In this document: in pieces, positions 27,101-34,740 of the stretch
Layout of the letters: each line of letters opens with the position of its first letter
Numbering within the stretch: position 1 is the first letter of the stretch
Assembly (NCBI RefSeq): GCF_017813365.1
Contig: NZ_JAGIZA010000012.1
Coordinates: 1-64,000 of the forward strand
Length of the DNA stretch: 64,000 bases
Direction of reading: 5' to 3'
Source of the DNA: Roseomonas indoligenes
GTDB lineage: Bacteria; Pseudomonadota; Alphaproteobacteria; Acetobacterales; Acetobacteraceae
The notes under the pieces: model-generated
What the model was told of the DNA's origin: nothing
Databases searched by the model: none
What the model saw: the letters and a program-made list of their open reading frames with translations, nothing else
Made by a program: the position numbers and the translations under genes

Positions 27101-28765
27101 ACGCCCCACGGCCAGGCCCGCCAGCACCGTGAGCAGCGAGAGCACGACCCACACGGTGTTCAGCGCATTGGCCTGGAATTCCAGGCTCTCCGGCGGGTTC
27201 GCCGCCATGCCGTAGATGCCGGACAGAAGGCCGATCACGAGGACGACGGCGAGGACGAAGTTCGGGCCTGTCGCGCGGAAGTCGAAGTAGCCCTCCTCCA
27301 GCGTGCCGCCCTTGTCCGTCACGTTGAACTTGCCGCGCTTCGGGTCCAGCAGCGTCGTGAGCACGACGGGCAGGAGGTAGAGCGCGAGCACCGTCTCGTA
27401 GATCTCGGACCAGAAGGAGTGGCGCACCCGCGCCTGCAGCTTCGAGTTCGTCAGAACCGCGTGCACTACGTGGGAACCCGCATAGGCGATGATCGCGAGC
27501 GGCGAGGCGGCGATGATGTTCTGCCCGAAGAGCAGGAAGGCGAGCGGCGCGGTGAGGAAGATGAAGCGCGGCACCGGGAAGAGGAAGTGCCACATGGAAG
27601 CCACGTAGCACAGCCGCTGGGTCAGCCTCAGCCCCGGCCCGAGAAGCGGGTTCTCGATGCGGAAGATCTGCACCATGCCGCGCGCCCAGCGCATGCGCTG
27701 ACCGATATGCGCGATGAGGCGATCCGTCGCCAGACCCGCCGCCAGAGGCAGACGCAGGTAGGCCGTGCGCCAGCCCAACCGTTGCATCTTGAGGGAGGCG
27801 TGGCAGTCCTCCGTCACCGTCTCGGTCGGCACGCCACCGATCTGCTCCAGCGCGGTGCGCCGGATCACGGCGCAGGAGCCGCAGAAGAAGGCCGCGTCCC
27901 ACAGGTCGTTGCCCTGCTGGATCAGCCCGTAGAAGAGCAGGCCCTCGTTCGGCACGCGCGTGCCCGAGGCCAGGTTACGCTCGAAGGGATCGGGCGAGTA
28001 GAAGTGGTGCGGGGTTTGCACCATGGCCAGACCGGCGTCGCGCAGCAGCCAGCCCACGGTCATCTGCAGGAAAGCGCGGGTGGCCACGTGATCGCAGTCA
28101 AAGATCAGCACGTACTCGGCGTCCGTGCGGGACAGCGCGTGGTTAATGTTGCCGGCCTTCGCGCCCTTGTTGTCCGGGCGGATCATGTAGCCGCAGCCGA
28201 CCATCTCGCAGAAGGCGCGGAACTCCTCGCGCCGCCCGTCGTCCAGAAGCACCACGTTCATCTTGTGGCGCGGCCAATCCATCGCCAAGGCCGCGTAGAT
28301 CGTCGGCTTCACCACGTCCAACGGCTCGTTGTACGTCGGGATGAACACGTCGACCATCGGCCATTCCTCCGGGTCGTCCGGCAGCGGGACCGGCCGGCGG
28401 TCCAGCGGCCAGAGCGACTGGAGGTAGGAGAGGAAGAGCGCGATCACGGCGTAGATCTCGGCCAGCAGCAGGCCGGTGCCGAGGAAGGTCGAGAAGAAGT
28501 TCGTGTAATCCAGCGTGTCCGTGATGCGCCAGTAGATGTAGCGGGACGAGATCACGCCGGAGAGGAGCGCCAGGAACACGAGCGCACCCTTGCCCGGCAC
28601 CAAACTGCAAATGGCGAAAACCAGGAGGCCGCCGACGGCGACCCAGGCCTGCTGCTGCGGCTCCAGCGGCGCGATGATGAACGGGATGGCGATGATGAAG
28701 CCGAGCAGCACGGCAATCCGCGCCAGCCAGATGCTCCCGCCCAGCGTGCGCCTGAAACCCCTCAC
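24098..28765 (-). CDS. bcsAB: Fused cellulose synthase BcsA-BcsB
   Basis: 1555-aa single-chain cellulose synthase, making beta-1,4-glucan from UDP-glucose at the inner membrane. BcsA part (1-~700): membrane segments at about 12-32, 40-56, 59-75, 95-115; GT2 residues DDG (175-177), DCD (223-225), TED (318-320) and QRMRW (356-360); further membrane helices to about 550; then a PilZ domain with R557/R561 and DLSLGG (588-593) for cyclic-di-GMP activation. A very basic linker (696-742) leads to a hydrophobic stretch (743-759) like a BcsB signal peptide, a Pro/Ala-rich segment (760-860), the BcsB carbohydrate-binding/flavodoxin-like repeats and a C-terminal anchor (~1523-1543). The GTG start overlaps the bcsQ stop by four bases. 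Fusion is known in Komagataeibacter. Confidence 0.96.
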   Translation of the reverse strand: MRGFRRTLGGSIWLARIAVLLGFIIAIPFIIAPLEPQQQAWVAVGGLLVFAICSLVPGKGALVFLALLSGVISSRYIYWRITDTLDYTNFFSTFLGTGLLLAEIYAVIALFLSYLQSLWPLDRRPVPLPDDPEEWPMVDVFIPTYNEPLDVVKPTIYAALAMDWPRHKMNVVLLDDGRREEFRAFCEMVGCGYMIRPDNKGAKAGNINHALSRTDAEYVLIFDCDHVATRAFLQMTVGWLLRDAGLAMVQTPHHFYSPDPFERNLASGTRVPNEGLLFYGLIQQGNDLWDAAFFCGSCAVIRRTALEQIGGVPTETVTEDCHASLKMQRLGWRTAYLRLPLAAGLATDRLIAHIGQRMRWARGMVQIFRIENPLLGPGLRLTQRLCYVASMWHFLFPVPRFIFLTAPLAFLLFGQNIIAASPLAIIAYAGSHVVHAVLTNSKLQARVRHSFWSEIYETVLALYLLPVVLTTLLDPKRGKFNVTDKGGTLEEGYFDFRATGPNFVLAVVLVIGLLSGIYGMAANPPESLEFQANALNTVWVVLSLLTVLAGLAVGRERRQVRERARVGAIMPVSVGLPDGRLVPGETLDLSLGGVAVAAPRPDGLSENVLVTLEIDLGPERVAIPAEVLRWQNDRLQMRFMPQDARDEGNITRVVLGRADAWVDWDDVREDRPMRSLGEVVRSIGGLFRGDSQFSLRARRARRQAAARAARAGTARPAVPGAPHPVRGVEAASRRAAERARRSAAILLALGLGLPVTATAQNSFTPPPLPGGGPTAAPAPTPAAPPVFTPAAPSPSATAPVPQYAPSPLPAAAPPAAAPSAPLPPAQIAPSAPVTFGGDTTPGAGSRTETRTLRQLGLRSPMQLRGLADLQGILFGIRSDEVVTGAKLTLQGATSPALIPELSQIAITINEQFVGTITPDRSRPAFGPVEFQINPVFFADSNRLNFRFTGRYAVECNDPLSGLLWSTVSDLSTLQLTLERLPLNRDLARLPEPFFDPRLLREPLVLPVVMAEGAGNDAVRAALVASSWFAVQADYRGSSFPVSAVLPARGNAIVIATGSDSVPGLTLPRMDGPTLAILPNPNDANSVLLLVGGRSGAEAATAAQVLATAKEGLSGETATVQVQNLPAREPYDAPRWIRNDRPVRFGELVDPAELQSYGYAPGPVSIPFRTAPDLYTFRDRNLPVDVRFRAPPGPILDLAVSRLDAALNDVYLKSFPLREGDPGWPWNWVYRTVGTTGSERAEGRFGLPPYLVFGLNELQFRFDLRPLHRGDCVSVPGDIRSSIDPDSTIDLSAAYRFTELPNLAYFVGSGFPYTKMADLSTTAVVLPDRASALEVSSALNLVGRIAAIVGYPATRIDVARPGGLDAVKDRDLMVIGPLNRQPALAQLLRDGPITVDGNRVTVALPDAMEGFRNIFISDDRRLERERLTATLGGQSGEGSGLLIGFQSPLNGDRSVVALTGSTPQGMEAMLGALRDPDQQPRIQGDVATITNGRVEAFKVSRNYGVGSLPITLLPQRYLTTRPDLMLGLLVIAALIIAIPLYWALRRRAIRRLRIRT

Positions 28766-29619
28766 CGGCTGGCCTCAACCGTCGGCTGCTGCGAGAGCGG
28801 CGCCGCCTCGGGCGACACGACGGGTTCTGGCGCCGGCGGCGTGGCCGCGACAGGCGGCGGCAGCGCCGCCGAGATCAGCCGTGCCACCTCCTTCAGATCG
28901 GAAGCGGCCCGGCTCTCCGGCGCGTGGTCCAGCAGCAGGCGCTGGCAGGCCAGGCTCTCGGCCACCGTCTCCTCGCGGCTCATCGCGCCGAGCATGCGAT
29001 AGCCGAGGTGCCGCGCTACCGCCTCGGCCGAAGCCCGCGAGAGGCGGGAGGCGAGGTCCACCCCGTTCAGCACCACGCGCAGGCGCCCGGCCAGCAGCGC
29101 GGCCATTGTTCCGGTGCCAAGAAAGCGCCCGCTCTCGATTTCCGGGACGAGCGCGGCGCTGATCGCCTCCGCCTGCAACACGCCGATCACCATCGTGGCG
29201 AGTGGCGCGAGAAGCGCCAACGCCTGCGAGGGGCCGGGCGGAAGATCGGCGAGCACCACGAGGTTCGGCTCCGCCAGCATCTCGCGCATCGGCGCGCCGA
29301 GCAGCTCCGGATCGCGGTCCAGCGCGGCGGCGAGGTCCAGCGCGCCGCGCAGGTCCATCGCCCCATGCGGCAGCAGCAGGACGCCGGAGGGCGTCTGGCG
29401 CAGATGGGCGCGCCAATCGGAACCGCCCTGAAGCAGGTCGGAGACAAAGCCGCTCCGATCCGTCAGCGGAACGCCGAAATGCAGCCGCAGCGCGTTCTGC
29501 GCGTCCAGGTCGACGGCCAGGACGCGATGGCCCAGGCGCTGCAACGCGTCGGCGATATTGGCGGTGAGCGTGGTCTTGCCGACCCCACCCTTGGGCGACG
29601 CGAAGCAAATGAGGGGCAC
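28762..29619 (-). CDS. bcsQ: Cellulose synthase operon protein BcsQ (MinD/ParA-like ATPase)
   Basis: 285-aa deviant Walker A ATPase that in enterobacteria polar-localises the cellulose complex. Shows PLICFASPKGGVGKTTLTAN (KGGVGKT), LAVDLDAQNALRLHFGV, VVLADLPPGPSQALALLAPL and the Walker B region. I set the start at a GTG (29619) because AGGAG lies 7 nt upstream and the P-loop then falls at the usual place; the longer frame to 29817 covers the end of the preceding gene. A Pro/Ala-rich C-terminal tail of ~25 residues is unusual. Its stop overlaps the bcsAB GTG start. Confidence 0.92.
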   Translation of the reverse strand: MPLICFASPKGGVGKTTLTANIADALQRLGHRVLAVDLDAQNALRLHFGVPLTDRSGFVSDLLQGGSDWRAHLRQTPSGVLLLPHGAMDLRGALDLAAALDRDPELLGAPMREMLAEPNLVVLADLPPGPSQALALLAPLATMVIGVLQAEAISAALVPEIESGRFLGTGTMAALLAGRLRVVLNGVDLASRLSRASAEAVARHLGYRMLGAMSREETVAESLACQRLLLDHAPESRAASDLKEVARLISAALPPPVAATPPAPEPVVSPEAAPLSQQPTVEASR

Positions 29620-29635
29620 GACGTTGCTCCTGGAC

Positions 29636-30619
29636 TCAGGCGGCAGTTCTGGCGAATCGGACACCGGCGGCGATGCGTCGGAGAAGTTCCGGCAGCGCGA
29701 TGTCCACCCGCGCGGCAGGCCAGTGGCGCGGCGATGGGTCGGCCGCGGTGCCGCGCATCGCATCCCCAAGCGCATCCAGCAAGGGGTAGTGAATCGTCGC
29801 CGAAGAGGCGCCGGCACCCACGCCCATCAGCGTATCCAGCAGGGAGGAGCCCGTGCCGCCGACGAGGCCGCCCGGCGGCCAGGACGAGGTCGACAGACCG
29901 GCGAACATCGGCATCGGCATCGGCATCGGCAGCGCCTGTGGCACCACGGGCAGCGCAGGGAACCCGGCGGGCTGGACCGGAACGGAGGGCGCCATGGGGA
30001 GTGCGGCTGGCGCGGCCGGAAGCGCCGGCGGCTCGAGTGGCCGTGGCGGCGGTGCCGGCTGCGGCTGAACCGGGCCGCCGAGCAGCACCTGGAGAAGGCT
30101 GGAACTTGGCGGCTCCGACGACACCGCGACGGGGCGGGGCGGCACCACGGCGGCGGGCGCCACCACCGGCAGGACGGCGACCGGTTGCGGCGGCACCGGG
30201 GCGACGAAGCTCGCGGCGGGCGGCGCTGTCACAACAGGCGCGGCTACGATGGGTGCGGGCTGGGCAGGCGGGGGCGAAACCGGCGGCGGCGCCCGTTCCA
30301 GAACCGCGTAGGGATCCGGGGCCATCGGCTCTGGCTCCGGTTCGGAGTAGCCGGCGGAGTAGCTCGGGTAGGAATCGCGCACCGGCAGCATCGGCGCTTC
30401 GGTCGGGACCGGCGCCGGGTCGACCATGACGGTGTCGGGCGGCAGGTCGGCGGCCCCGGAGAGTGCGTCGCCGAGGACGCTGAAGGCAGGGTCCTCGGCC
30501 GGCGGCGCGGGCGTAGGCGGCACGGGGTTTCGGACCGCCTCATTCCCGAAGCTCCGGTAGCGCATGGAGGGAGTCCTCAGCGCGGCTGCCATCCGGGCAA
30601 CGTCCGTGTCCTGCGCCAT
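29636..30619 (-). CDS. Proline-rich cellulose operon protein, BcsO/BcsP-like
   Basis: 327-aa, extremely Pro/Ala/Val-rich protein, mostly disordered. The N-terminal ~30 residues (DVARMAAALRTPSMRYRSFG) resemble the short conserved YRxF-type motif of BcsR/BcsO/BcsP proteins from other bcs operons. The centre has many PPP, PVxAP runs and a (PM)4 repeat (encoded by four tandem GGCATC units at about 29908-29931 on the plus strand). The C-terminus (SSLLDTLMGVG; YPLLDALGDAMRG; DIALPELLRRIAAG) is helical and could bind BcsQ or BcsAB. Stops 16 bp before bcsQ. Assignment rests on context and the N-terminal motif, not on overall similarity. Confidence 0.6.
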   Translation of the reverse strand: MAQDTDVARMAAALRTPSMRYRSFGNEAVRNPVPPTPAPPAEDPAFSVLGDALSGAADLPPDTVMVDPAPVPTEAPMLPVRDSYPSYSAGYSEPEPEPMAPDPYAVLERAPPPVSPPPAQPAPIVAAPVVTAPPAASFVAPVPPQPVAVLPVVAPAAVVPPRPVAVSSEPPSSSLLQVLLGGPVQPQPAPPPRPLEPPALPAAPAALPMAPSVPVQPAGFPALPVVPQALPMPMPMPMFAGLSTSSWPPGGLVGGTGSSLLDTLMGVGAGASSATIHYPLLDALGDAMRGTAADPSPRHWPAARVDIALPELLRRIAAGVRFARTAA

Positions 30620-30704
30620 TCAACCACCCCAATCGCAGCGGCACCTGAATCGGGGTACCGACGGGTAAGGAGTGTATCTTATTTTTTCGCTTACCGAAGT
30701 GGTT

Positions 30705-31766
30705 TTAGAGACGCACACGCTGCTCGGCGGCGCCCATGCGTGCGAGCAGGGCCAGGGCTGTGTCATAATAATCACGGTCGCCCAGCACGGGTTCAGCGCC
30801 ACCGCGCTCCCATTTCAGGCCGCGCTGGACGGCCGCGAAGCGCCCGATCTCCCTCATCCCCGGCCCAGCCGCATAGGGCGCCACGCTGTCGTTCGACAGG
30901 TCCGCCCAGGCGGGCATCTGTTGCAGGGTAGAATCGGACCAAAAGCTAAGCGGGGCGCCCACGGCGGCCTCATCCGACAGGCCGGCCCAGGCCAGCCAAA
31001 GCGGCACGCGCACCGCGTCGTAGGAGAACCGCGCGGGCCATCCCGCGGCGGGAGCGACCTGCCCGTTCAGCCGGGAAACCGTCAGCCAGTCCGGCGAAAG
31101 TCCCCACCGGCCAAACCGTGCCGAGCGAAGCAGCCGCAGCCCGTCGCTGGCAACCCGAAGCCAGGCCGGGTCCGGAACTGCCTCCGCGACCACCGCGATG
31201 GCGGGATAAGAGTAGTAAGAAGGGTTTAACACAACGTGATTCTGGTGTTCGAAGCCGCGGGCACCGGGAAGGAGCACCAAGTGCCCGCCGGCGCGGCGGA
31301 CAAGGAGCCGCAACACGTCCCGAGCTATTGCCGTCCCCTCCTCCGTCAGCGCCGGATCCGACCAGCGCCGCCCTCCTTTCAGCAGGGCGCTGGCGATGAA
31401 CAGGTCGCCGTCCGTCGCGTTGTTGCTGTCCTGCACCGCGGGCATCCGGTCAGGCAGCCAGCGCCAAGAATGCAGGAAGTCCGAATCGCGCCGCAGATTC
31501 CGGCGGGTCCAGAGGAGGATGCGGTCAAAAGCAGGGCGGTCGTCGAAATGCTCGGCGAGGGAAAGGCCCCAGCCCTGCCCCTCGGAGTGGGACTGATTGC
31601 CGTTGTTGTTGTCGATGACCCGCCCATCCGGCGAGAGGAAGCGTGCCTTGAAGCCCCCCCAGGCGCGCGTCTCCTCGGCCGCGACGGCGGTTCCGCCGCG
31701 CATCGCTGCGGCCGCGGCCCCGGCAAGCAGGCCCAGTGCGGTTCGGCGCGGGATGTGGATCGGCAT
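30705..31766 (-). CDS. bcsZ: Periplasmic endo-1,4-beta-glucanase, GH8 (BcsZ)
   Basis: 353-aa glycoside hydrolase family 8 cellulase that trims misfolded glucan during cellulose secretion. A twin-arginine signal (RR at 7-8, RRTALGLLAGAAAAA) implies folded export. Catalytic acid Glu is E62 in NNNGNQSHSEGQGWG; NATDGDLFIASALL and LNPSYYSYPAIAVVAEAVPD are GH8 signatures, and the C-terminus RFSYDAVRVPLWLAWAG fits. First gene of the bcs operon, behind a clear promoter. An 85-bp AT-richer gap separates it from the proline-rich gene and might hold a second promoter, though I could not define one. Confidence 0.93.
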   Translation of the reverse strand: MPIHIPRRTALGLLAGAAAAAMRGGTAVAAEETRAWGGFKARFLSPDGRVIDNNNGNQSHSEGQGWGLSLAEHFDDRPAFDRILLWTRRNLRRDSDFLHSWRWLPDRMPAVQDSNNATDGDLFIASALLKGGRRWSDPALTEEGTAIARDVLRLLVRRAGGHLVLLPGARGFEHQNHVVLNPSYYSYPAIAVVAEAVPDPAWLRVASDGLRLLRSARFGRWGLSPDWLTVSRLNGQVAPAAGWPARFSYDAVRVPLWLAWAGLSDEAAVGAPLSFWSDSTLQQMPAWADLSNDSVAPYAAGPGMREIGRFAAVQRGLKWERGGAEPVLGDRDYYDTALALLARMGAAEQRVRL

Positions 31767-31840
31767 GCCCCTCAGCCTGCATGCCAGGACTTAACAGCCC
31801 GTTGACGCGCCCCGCGGCGCAGGGGTGTCCCGGCGGCGCC

Positions 31841-31869
31841 ATTATAGCATCACGATCTCGCGATGCCAG
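31841..31869 (-). promoter_or_regulatory. bcs operon promoter with dyad in the spacer
   Basis: Minus-strand -10 is a perfect TATAAT (31841-31846), spacer 17 nt, -35 CTGGCA (31864-31869). The predicted start is near 31834, giving a 5' leader of about 70 nt before bcsZ. The spacer and part of the -35 are covered by a 20-bp dyad (31847-31866) with half-sites GCATCACGAT / CTCGCGATGC matching at 8 of 10 positions, a plausible operator. The region is divergent toward uup. Confidence 0.6.
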
Positions 31870-31930
31870 AAAACTCGCGGGCCTGGTCGCTGCCCCTTCA
31901 CCCCGTGCCACGAGCCCCTGGGAATGCCAT

Positions 31931-33757
31931 ATGCGGCGCATGGCACCCCCTCTCCTTCTTCTTCAGAGCATCCGGCAGGGTTTCGGGCAGACCCCGTTGC
32001 TGCGCGACGCCGAGCTCTCCGTCGGGCAGGGCGAGCGGCTGGCCCTGATCGGGCGCAACGGCTCCGGCAAGTCCACCCTCCTGAAGGTCGCCGCGGGGCT
32101 CGTCACGCCCGAGGGCGGCACGCGCTTCCTCCAACCCGGCGCGACGCTGCGCTACCTGCCGCAGGAGCCCGACCTCTCCGGCCATGCCAGCACCCTGTCC
32201 TATGTGGAGGCGGCGCTCGGGCCCGGAGACGACCCTTACCGGGCCCACTACCTCCTGGAGCAGCTTGGCCTCACCGGAGAGGAGGAGCCGGACCGACTTT
32301 CGGGCGGCGAGGCCCGTCGCGCGGCGCTGGCCGCCGTGCTCGCCCCCTCCCCCGACATCCTCTTGCTCGATGAGCCCACCAATCACCTCGATCTGCCGGC
32401 CATCGAATGGCTGGAAGCGGAGCTGGCGGGGATGCGCGCGGCGCTCGTCCTTATCAGCCACGACCGTCGGTTCCTGGAGTCGCTCTCCCGCGCCATGGTC
32501 TGGCTGGACCGTGGCACCACCCGGCGCCTGGACCAGGGCTTCGCCGACTTCGAGACCTGGCGCGACACGGTGCTGGAGGAAGAGGAGCGGGAGCACCACA
32601 AGCTCGCCCGGCAGATCGTCCGGGAAGAGCACTGGATGCGCTACGGCGTCACCGCCCGGCGCAAGCGGAACATGCGGCGCGTTGGCGAGCTGCAGGACCT
32701 GCGGGAGAAACATCGGCAGCGCCGTGGTCCGCAGGGCGGCGTGCGCCTGGCGTCAAGCGAGGCGGAGGGTTCCGGCACCCTCGTCGTCGCGGCGGAACAG
32801 GTCGGGAAATCCTATGGCGGGCGGGCGGTGGTGCGGGACTTCTCCACCCGCATCATGCGCGGCGACCGGGTGGGGATCGTCGGCCCGAACGGCGCGGGCA
32901 AGACGACGCTGCTGAACATGCTCACCGGTCTCCTGGCGCCCGACGCTGGCGAGATCCGCCTGGGCACGGGAATCGAGATGGTCACGCTCGACCAGCGGCG
33001 GGCAAGCCTGGACGATTCCATGACGCTGTCGGACGCGCTGACGGAGGGGCGAGGCGACATGGTGCATGTGGGCGGCTCGCCGCGGCACGTCATCGGCTAC
33101 ATGAAGGAGTTCCTCTTCCTGCCGGAGCAGGCGCGCACGCCGCTCGGCGTCCTCTCGGGCGGTGAGCGCGCGCGGGTGATGCTGGCGCGGGCCATGGCGC
33201 GGCCGAGCAACCTTCTCGTGCTGGACGAGCCGACCAACGACCTCGACCTCGAGACGCTCGACCTTCTGCAGGAGATGATCGCGGAGTACGCGGGCACGGT
33301 GATGGTGGTGAGCCATGACCGCGACTTCCTGGACCGCGTGGCGACGAGCGTGATCGCTTATGAGGGCGACGGGCGCTGGCAGGACTATGCCGGCGGCTAT
33401 TCCGACATGGTGGCCCAGCGCGGCCACGGCGTACGGGCCCGTGCCGCCGTCGCTGCCCCTGCCACCGTGCCGAAGCGGGCGGCAGAGGCCCCTTCCCCGC
33501 CGCCCCCAGCCCGCCCGCGCCTGAGCATGGCGGAGATGCAGGCGCTGAAGACCCTGCCGGGCGAGATGGAGAAACTGAACGCCGAGATCGCGAAGCTGAA
33601 CGAGATCCTGGCCGACCCGCAGCTCTACGCCCGCGATCCCGTCCGCTTCGGAAAGGCCAGCGAACTCCTCGCCGGTCGCCAGGACGCCCTGGCGAAGGCG
33701 GAGGAACGCTGGCTTGAGCTGGAGATGCGGCGCGAGGAGATCGAGGCCGCGTCCTAG
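31931..33757 (+). CDS. uup: ABC-F family ATPase, Uup-like
   Basis: 608-aa soluble protein with two ABC domains and no membrane segment. Domain 1: GRNGSGKSTLLKVAAG, signature LSGGEARRAALA, LLLDEPTNHLDLPA. Interdomain P-site linker with ARRKRNMRRVGELQDLRE. Domain 2: GPNGAGKTTLLNMLTG, LSGGERARVMLARAMA, LVLDEPTNDLDLET. A C-terminal coiled coil (about 530-605) is typical of Uup, which acts on ribosomes or Holliday-junction DNA. Start at 31931 is chosen from GGGAA upstream and conservation beginning at LLLLQSIRQGFG; the upstream open frame is not conserved. Confidence 0.92.
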   Translation: MRRMAPPLLLLQSIRQGFGQTPLLRDAELSVGQGERLALIGRNGSGKSTLLKVAAGLVTPEGGTRFLQPGATLRYLPQEPDLSGHASTLSYVEAALGPGDDPYRAHYLLEQLGLTGEEEPDRLSGGEARRAALAAVLAPSPDILLLDEPTNHLDLPAIEWLEAELAGMRAALVLISHDRRFLESLSRAMVWLDRGTTRRLDQGFADFETWRDTVLEEEEREHHKLARQIVREEHWMRYGVTARRKRNMRRVGELQDLREKHRQRRGPQGGVRLASSEAEGSGTLVVAAEQVGKSYGGRAVVRDFSTRIMRGDRVGIVGPNGAGKTTLLNMLTGLLAPDAGEIRLGTGIEMVTLDQRRASLDDSMTLSDALTEGRGDMVHVGGSPRHVIGYMKEFLFLPEQARTPLGVLSGGERARVMLARAMARPSNLLVLDEPTNDLDLETLDLLQEMIAEYAGTVMVVSHDRDFLDRVATSVIAYEGDGRWQDYAGGYSDMVAQRGHGVRARAAVAAPATVPKRAAEAPSPPPPARPRLSMAEMQALKTLPGEMEKLNAEIAKLNEILADPQLYARDPVRFGKASELLAGRQDALAKAEERWLELEMRREEIEAAS

Positions 33758-33760
33758 GGA

Positions 33761-33775
33761 CGCGGCAAGGCCGCG
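33761..33775. terminator. Short hairpin between uup and universal stress gene
   Basis: CGCGGC-AAG-GCCGCG, 6-bp stem and 3-nt loop, in the 25-bp gap between convergent stops. Could act as a weak bidirectional terminator. Confidence 0.35.
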
Positions 33776-33782
33776 CCCCGGC

Positions 33783-34658
33783 CTAGCGGCACATCATCAC
33801 CGGCATGTCGGAGTTATCCAGAACGTGCCGGGTGACGCCACCGAGGATGAGCTGCCGGATGCGGGAGTGGCTGTAGGCGCCCATGCAGAGCAGGTCGGCG
33901 CCGAAGTCCCGCGCGGCGCCCAGCAGCCCGGCGCCCACTTCCCGCGTAACGGGGGAGAACTCCACCGGCACCGCCGTGATGCTGTGCCAGCGCAGATAGG
34001 CCAGAATGCCCTGCACATCCGGGCCGCGCCGCTGGTAATCCTTGCTGTGCAGCACCTGCACAGCCTCGGCCCGGTGCAGCCAGGGCAGCGCGGCGGCGAC
34101 GGCGGCCGCGCTCTCGGCCGTGCCGTTCCAGGCGATGCAGACGCGGGAACCGATGCTCTCCGGAGGCAGGCGAGGGGCGATCAGCACGGGGCGGCCGCTG
34201 TCGAACAGCACGGCGTGCAGCGCGTCGGAGGAGGAAACGTCTTCCCGCGAATCAGGATGCGGGACCACGGCCAGGTCGTAGAGGCGCGACTGCTGCGCCA
34301 CGAGGTCCTCCTCGCGCCCCGCGACAGACGCGAAGGACAGGGTGGCGGAGTCGGCCTTCTCCGCCGCCTCGGCGGAACTGGCGAGCACAACGTCCTTATC
34401 CGTCACGAAGCGCTCGAAGAGGGACTGCACGCGGTGGGCGCGATCGCCGGATTCCCGCTCCGTCGCGGCCATCATCTCCTCGATCATCGCGCCGGACAGG
34501 CCCTCGCCCGCCAGCGGCGCCACATCGCGCGCGTCGACGCGCACGTGCAGGCAGTGGACGTGACTGTGCCAGATACGCGCGGTCATCACCGCGGTCTGGA
34601 GTGCGGCCTCGCCGGCGGCGGTGCCGGTCAGGGGCAGGAGGATGCGGCGGTAGGCCAT
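33783..34658 (-). CDS. Universal stress protein (tandem UspA domains)
   Basis: 291-aa protein with two USP-like halves. Residues 1-~145 begin MAYRRILLPLTGTAAGEAAL, and ~150-291 begin GSRVCIAWNGTAESAAAVAA, ending with the ATP-binding-type loop MGAYSHSRIRQLILGGVTRHVL. The first half lacks an obvious G-2x-G-9x-G loop, so probably only the second binds nucleotide. GAGG precedes the ATG at 34658; the long upstream frame is a shadow of the kinase gene. Last gene of a pdxH - kinase - usp run on the minus strand, 82 bp after the kinase. Confidence 0.92.
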   Translation of the reverse strand: MAYRRILLPLTGTAAGEAALQTAVMTARIWHSHVHCLHVRVDARDVAPLAGEGLSGAMIEEMMAATERESGDRAHRVQSLFERFVTDKDVVLASSAEAAEKADSATLSFASVAGREEDLVAQQSRLYDLAVVPHPDSREDVSSSDALHAVLFDSGRPVLIAPRLPPESIGSRVCIAWNGTAESAAAVAAALPWLHRAEAVQVLHSKDYQRRGPDVQGILAYLRWHSITAVPVEFSPVTREVGAGLLGAARDFGADLLCMGAYSHSRIRQLILGGVTRHVLDNSDMPVMMCR

Positions 34659-34740
34659 GGCGGAACCTCGTCGTGATCCGGCGGAGGCGGCACCGCCCCC
34701 TCCTCCATGCCGCACCGAATCCGGCACGGCAGGGTCATGT

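Noticed and set aside
27419-29002. 527-codon plus-strand open frame
   Set aside because: Antisense of bcsAB/bcsQ; no recognisable motif.
31802-31807. TTGACG as -35 of a uup promoter
   Set aside because: No -10 at the proper distance on the plus strand; the TATAAT nearby belongs to the minus strand.
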